Under the pieces are notes generated by a model. That model was given only the letters and a program-made list of their open reading frames with translations, ran no database searches and had not been told where the DNA came from. This document shows positions 50,453 to 51,519 of a stretch of DNA of 51,519 nucleotides, piece by piece (position 1 is the stretch's first letter; every line of letters begins with the position of its first letter). Made by a program: the position numbers and the translations under genes. The stretch comes from Bacteroidales bacterium (lineage in GTDB: Bacteria; Bacteroidota; Bacteroidia; Bacteroidales; Dysgonomonadaceae): NCBI GenBank assembly GCA_012838585.1, contig DUPB01000211.1, positions 1 to 51,519 on the forward strand, written 5' to 3'.

Positions 50453-51519
50453 TCACCATCCCAAGTTTTGAATTAAATTATGGTTTACCCTCAGTTCCGA
50501 TTTAGGAATAGGCCAGAAAATATCGTAAGTGCTATACTTGATATTATGATAATTGGAGACTTTGTAAAACTCGGCATCGGTCTCCCCTAAGAAATACCAT
50601 CCCCGTACATAGCCGTTAAACTCTTGAGGGGCCAGTCCCCATCTTCGCAGGTCCCAGAAACGTTGCTCCTCGAATGCCAGTTCGATACCCCTTTCCTGTT
50701 GGATAATTGCCCGCATTCCCTCTTTGGAACGATACTTGTCGCTGATTTTCGAGTAGTTGGACCACGACTCCACGACCCCTTTCAACCCGGCTCGCTCCCT
50801 TACCAGATCAACATACTCGTACACCTCGTTGTCCGGCGTGTCTTTCGTCTCGTTGAGCGCTTCGGCGTAGAGCAGGTATAAATCGGCCAATCGTATCACG
50901 GGAAAATCAAACGGCTTGTCAATATAAGTTGTTTGGTTATAGACGGCATGAAAATTTGACCGTTTTTTTATAAAGAAACCCGTCATCGAAAAAATATAGG
51001 TTCCTTTAGGGCCGGAGATCTCCCCGTTCTTTGCATTGATGGGCCACTGGTCGTTTTCGTTGTAACGCCCAAGCCCGTACCACCATCCCTTGTCGAACCC
51101 GACGCTCCCGTAAAACCGGGGTTCCCGGTTCAGGTGAAGTTTCGCCGTTGTCACGTAGGGTTGCACGTAAGGAGATTCTTCAGGCAGGGTGTTCGTGATA
51201 TCGAACCGGGTGTCGTAGTCGTAATAGATATCCTCGTTAATAGGTACCCCGTTCTTGGAATAAAAATATTCCACCGCTTTCATGGTGGGAGCCACGAACC
51301 CACCTGATAAAACGTGATCATAGTGAAATCTGGGCAAAACATCATAATCGAAACAATTGTCAGTTGTGGGGTCATCGCGACACATTCCCCAGATATGTTC
51401 GGGATTCCATTTGTCAGCGACTATTTGGCTTACCTGACAAATTTGCCGGGTGGCCTCGGACATGTTTTTACTAGAGATGAAATGATATAAATCGTGTCCT
51501 GCCAAAAGGCAGGTATCAA
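50453..51519 (-). CDS. SusD/RagB-family lipoprotein, C-terminal part (5' end outside window)
   Basis: About 355 residues are visible and the frame is open to the right edge (…DTCLLAGHDLYHF); an internal TTG is not a real start. SusD landmarks are FPVIRLADLYLLYAEALNET in the third TPR-like helix pair, the ELAFEEQRFWDLRRWGLAP block and the closing PIPKSELRVNHNLIQNLGW. It would be the surface lid of a SusC receptor that should lie just to the right of the window. It is the first visible gene of the operon with the two DUF lipoproteins. Confidence 0.95.
   Translation of the reverse strand, partial: DTCLLAGHDLYHFISSKNMSEATRQICQVSQIVADKWNPEHIWGMCRDDPTTDNCFDYDVLPRFHYDHVLSGGFVAPTMKAVEYFYSKNGVPINEDIYYDYDTRFDITNTLPEESPYVQPYVTTAKLHLNREPRFYGSVGFDKGWWYGLGRYNENDQWPINAKNGEISGPKGTYIFSMTGFFIKKRSNFHAVYNQTTYIDKPFDFPVIRLADLYLLYAEALNETKDTPDNEVYEYVDLVRERAGLKGVVESWSNYSKISDKYRSKEGMRAIIQQERGIELAFEEQRFWDLRRWGLAPQEFNGYVRGWYFLGETDAEFYKVSNYHNIKYSTYDIFWPIPKSELRVNHNLIQNLGW

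Noticed and set aside
1-51519. CRISPR arrays, transposase genes, tRNA or rRNA
   Set aside because: No regularly spaced repeats, no IS-type open frames and no RNA gene signatures were seen on either strand; the rearrangements appear to be homology or microhomology driven.

Overview
The window looks like part of a Bacteroidota chromosome, most likely a Bacteroidales polysaccharide or glycoconjugate specialist. The evidence is a SusC-type TonB-dependent receptor at the left edge, a SusD-type lipoprotein at the right edge with its DUF4959/DUF4998/F5-8C companion lipoproteins, many secreted lipoproteins and glycoside hydrolases, Bacteroidota-type -7 boxes (TAnnTTTG), and few Shine-Dalgarno sequences. 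I see no rRNA, tRNA, CRISPR array or transposase gene. Nearly everything from 4.3 kb to the right edge is on the minus strand; only the BlaI/M56 pair (2.3-4.2 kb) is on the plus strand.

Layout, left to right. 1-2086: N-terminal two thirds of a SusC receptor (minus). 2087-2348: divergent promoter region with AACTA/TAGTT palindromes facing both genes. 2349-4225: BlaI-type repressor and M56 sensor peptidase with a TonB-plug-like tail. 4355-20420: exported hydrolases: GH20 hexosaminidase, a GH106-like enzyme, a GH127-type enzyme, a Tat-exported barrel protein, a DUF4838 lipoprotein, and two very large exported proteins I cannot place in a family. 20455-24017: a mosaic zone of Kelch propellers, a ceramidase-like protein and sialidase fragments. 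24232-34786: a tightly packed, probably cytoplasmic catabolic operon (YjbQ, TIM-like isomerase, SIS isomerase, FGGY kinase, cytoplasmic ceramidase-like protein, NagB-like, NagA, MFS transporter, DapA/NanA-like aldolase, two small Cys/His-containing proteins). 34803-42028: a small membrane protein, a BNR/sialidase-like lipoprotein, a ceramidase-sialidase fusion, an AT-rich SGNH hydrolase and a ceramidase-Kelch chimera. 42083-47808: GH16, DUF1080 lipoprotein, a Tat-exported DegT aminotransferase homologue and a transglutaminase-glycosidase fusion. 48031-51519: DUF4998 lipoprotein, DUF4959 lipoprotein and SusD (its SusC should lie to the right).

How it fits together (inference). SusC/D systems and surface lipoproteins would bind and cut a complex glycoconjugate; GH20, GH106-like, GH127, GH16 and sialidase/ceramidase-like modules would trim it; the MFS porter would import amino-sugar or keto-sugar products, and the DapA/NagA/NagB/kinase/isomerase set would feed them into central metabolism. 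A glycosphingolipid or sialylated N-acyl substrate would explain co-occurring sialidase-like, ceramidase-like, hexosaminidase, NagA and NagB genes, but GH106/GH127/GH16 point to other linkages and key catalytic residues are altered, so the substrate is open.

The most unusual aspect is genome fluidity. Between 20.4 and 42.0 kb three exported modules (Kelch propeller, ceramidase-like, BNR/sialidase-like) and two leader peptides recur in different combinations, with a precise 396-bp deletion, in-frame fusions and orphaned gene 3' ends. Further orphan C-termini sit at 9.9, 31.6, 45.1 and 47.9 kb. This reads as repeated deletion and recombination between directly repeated paralogues, generating new fusion enzymes as well as debris.
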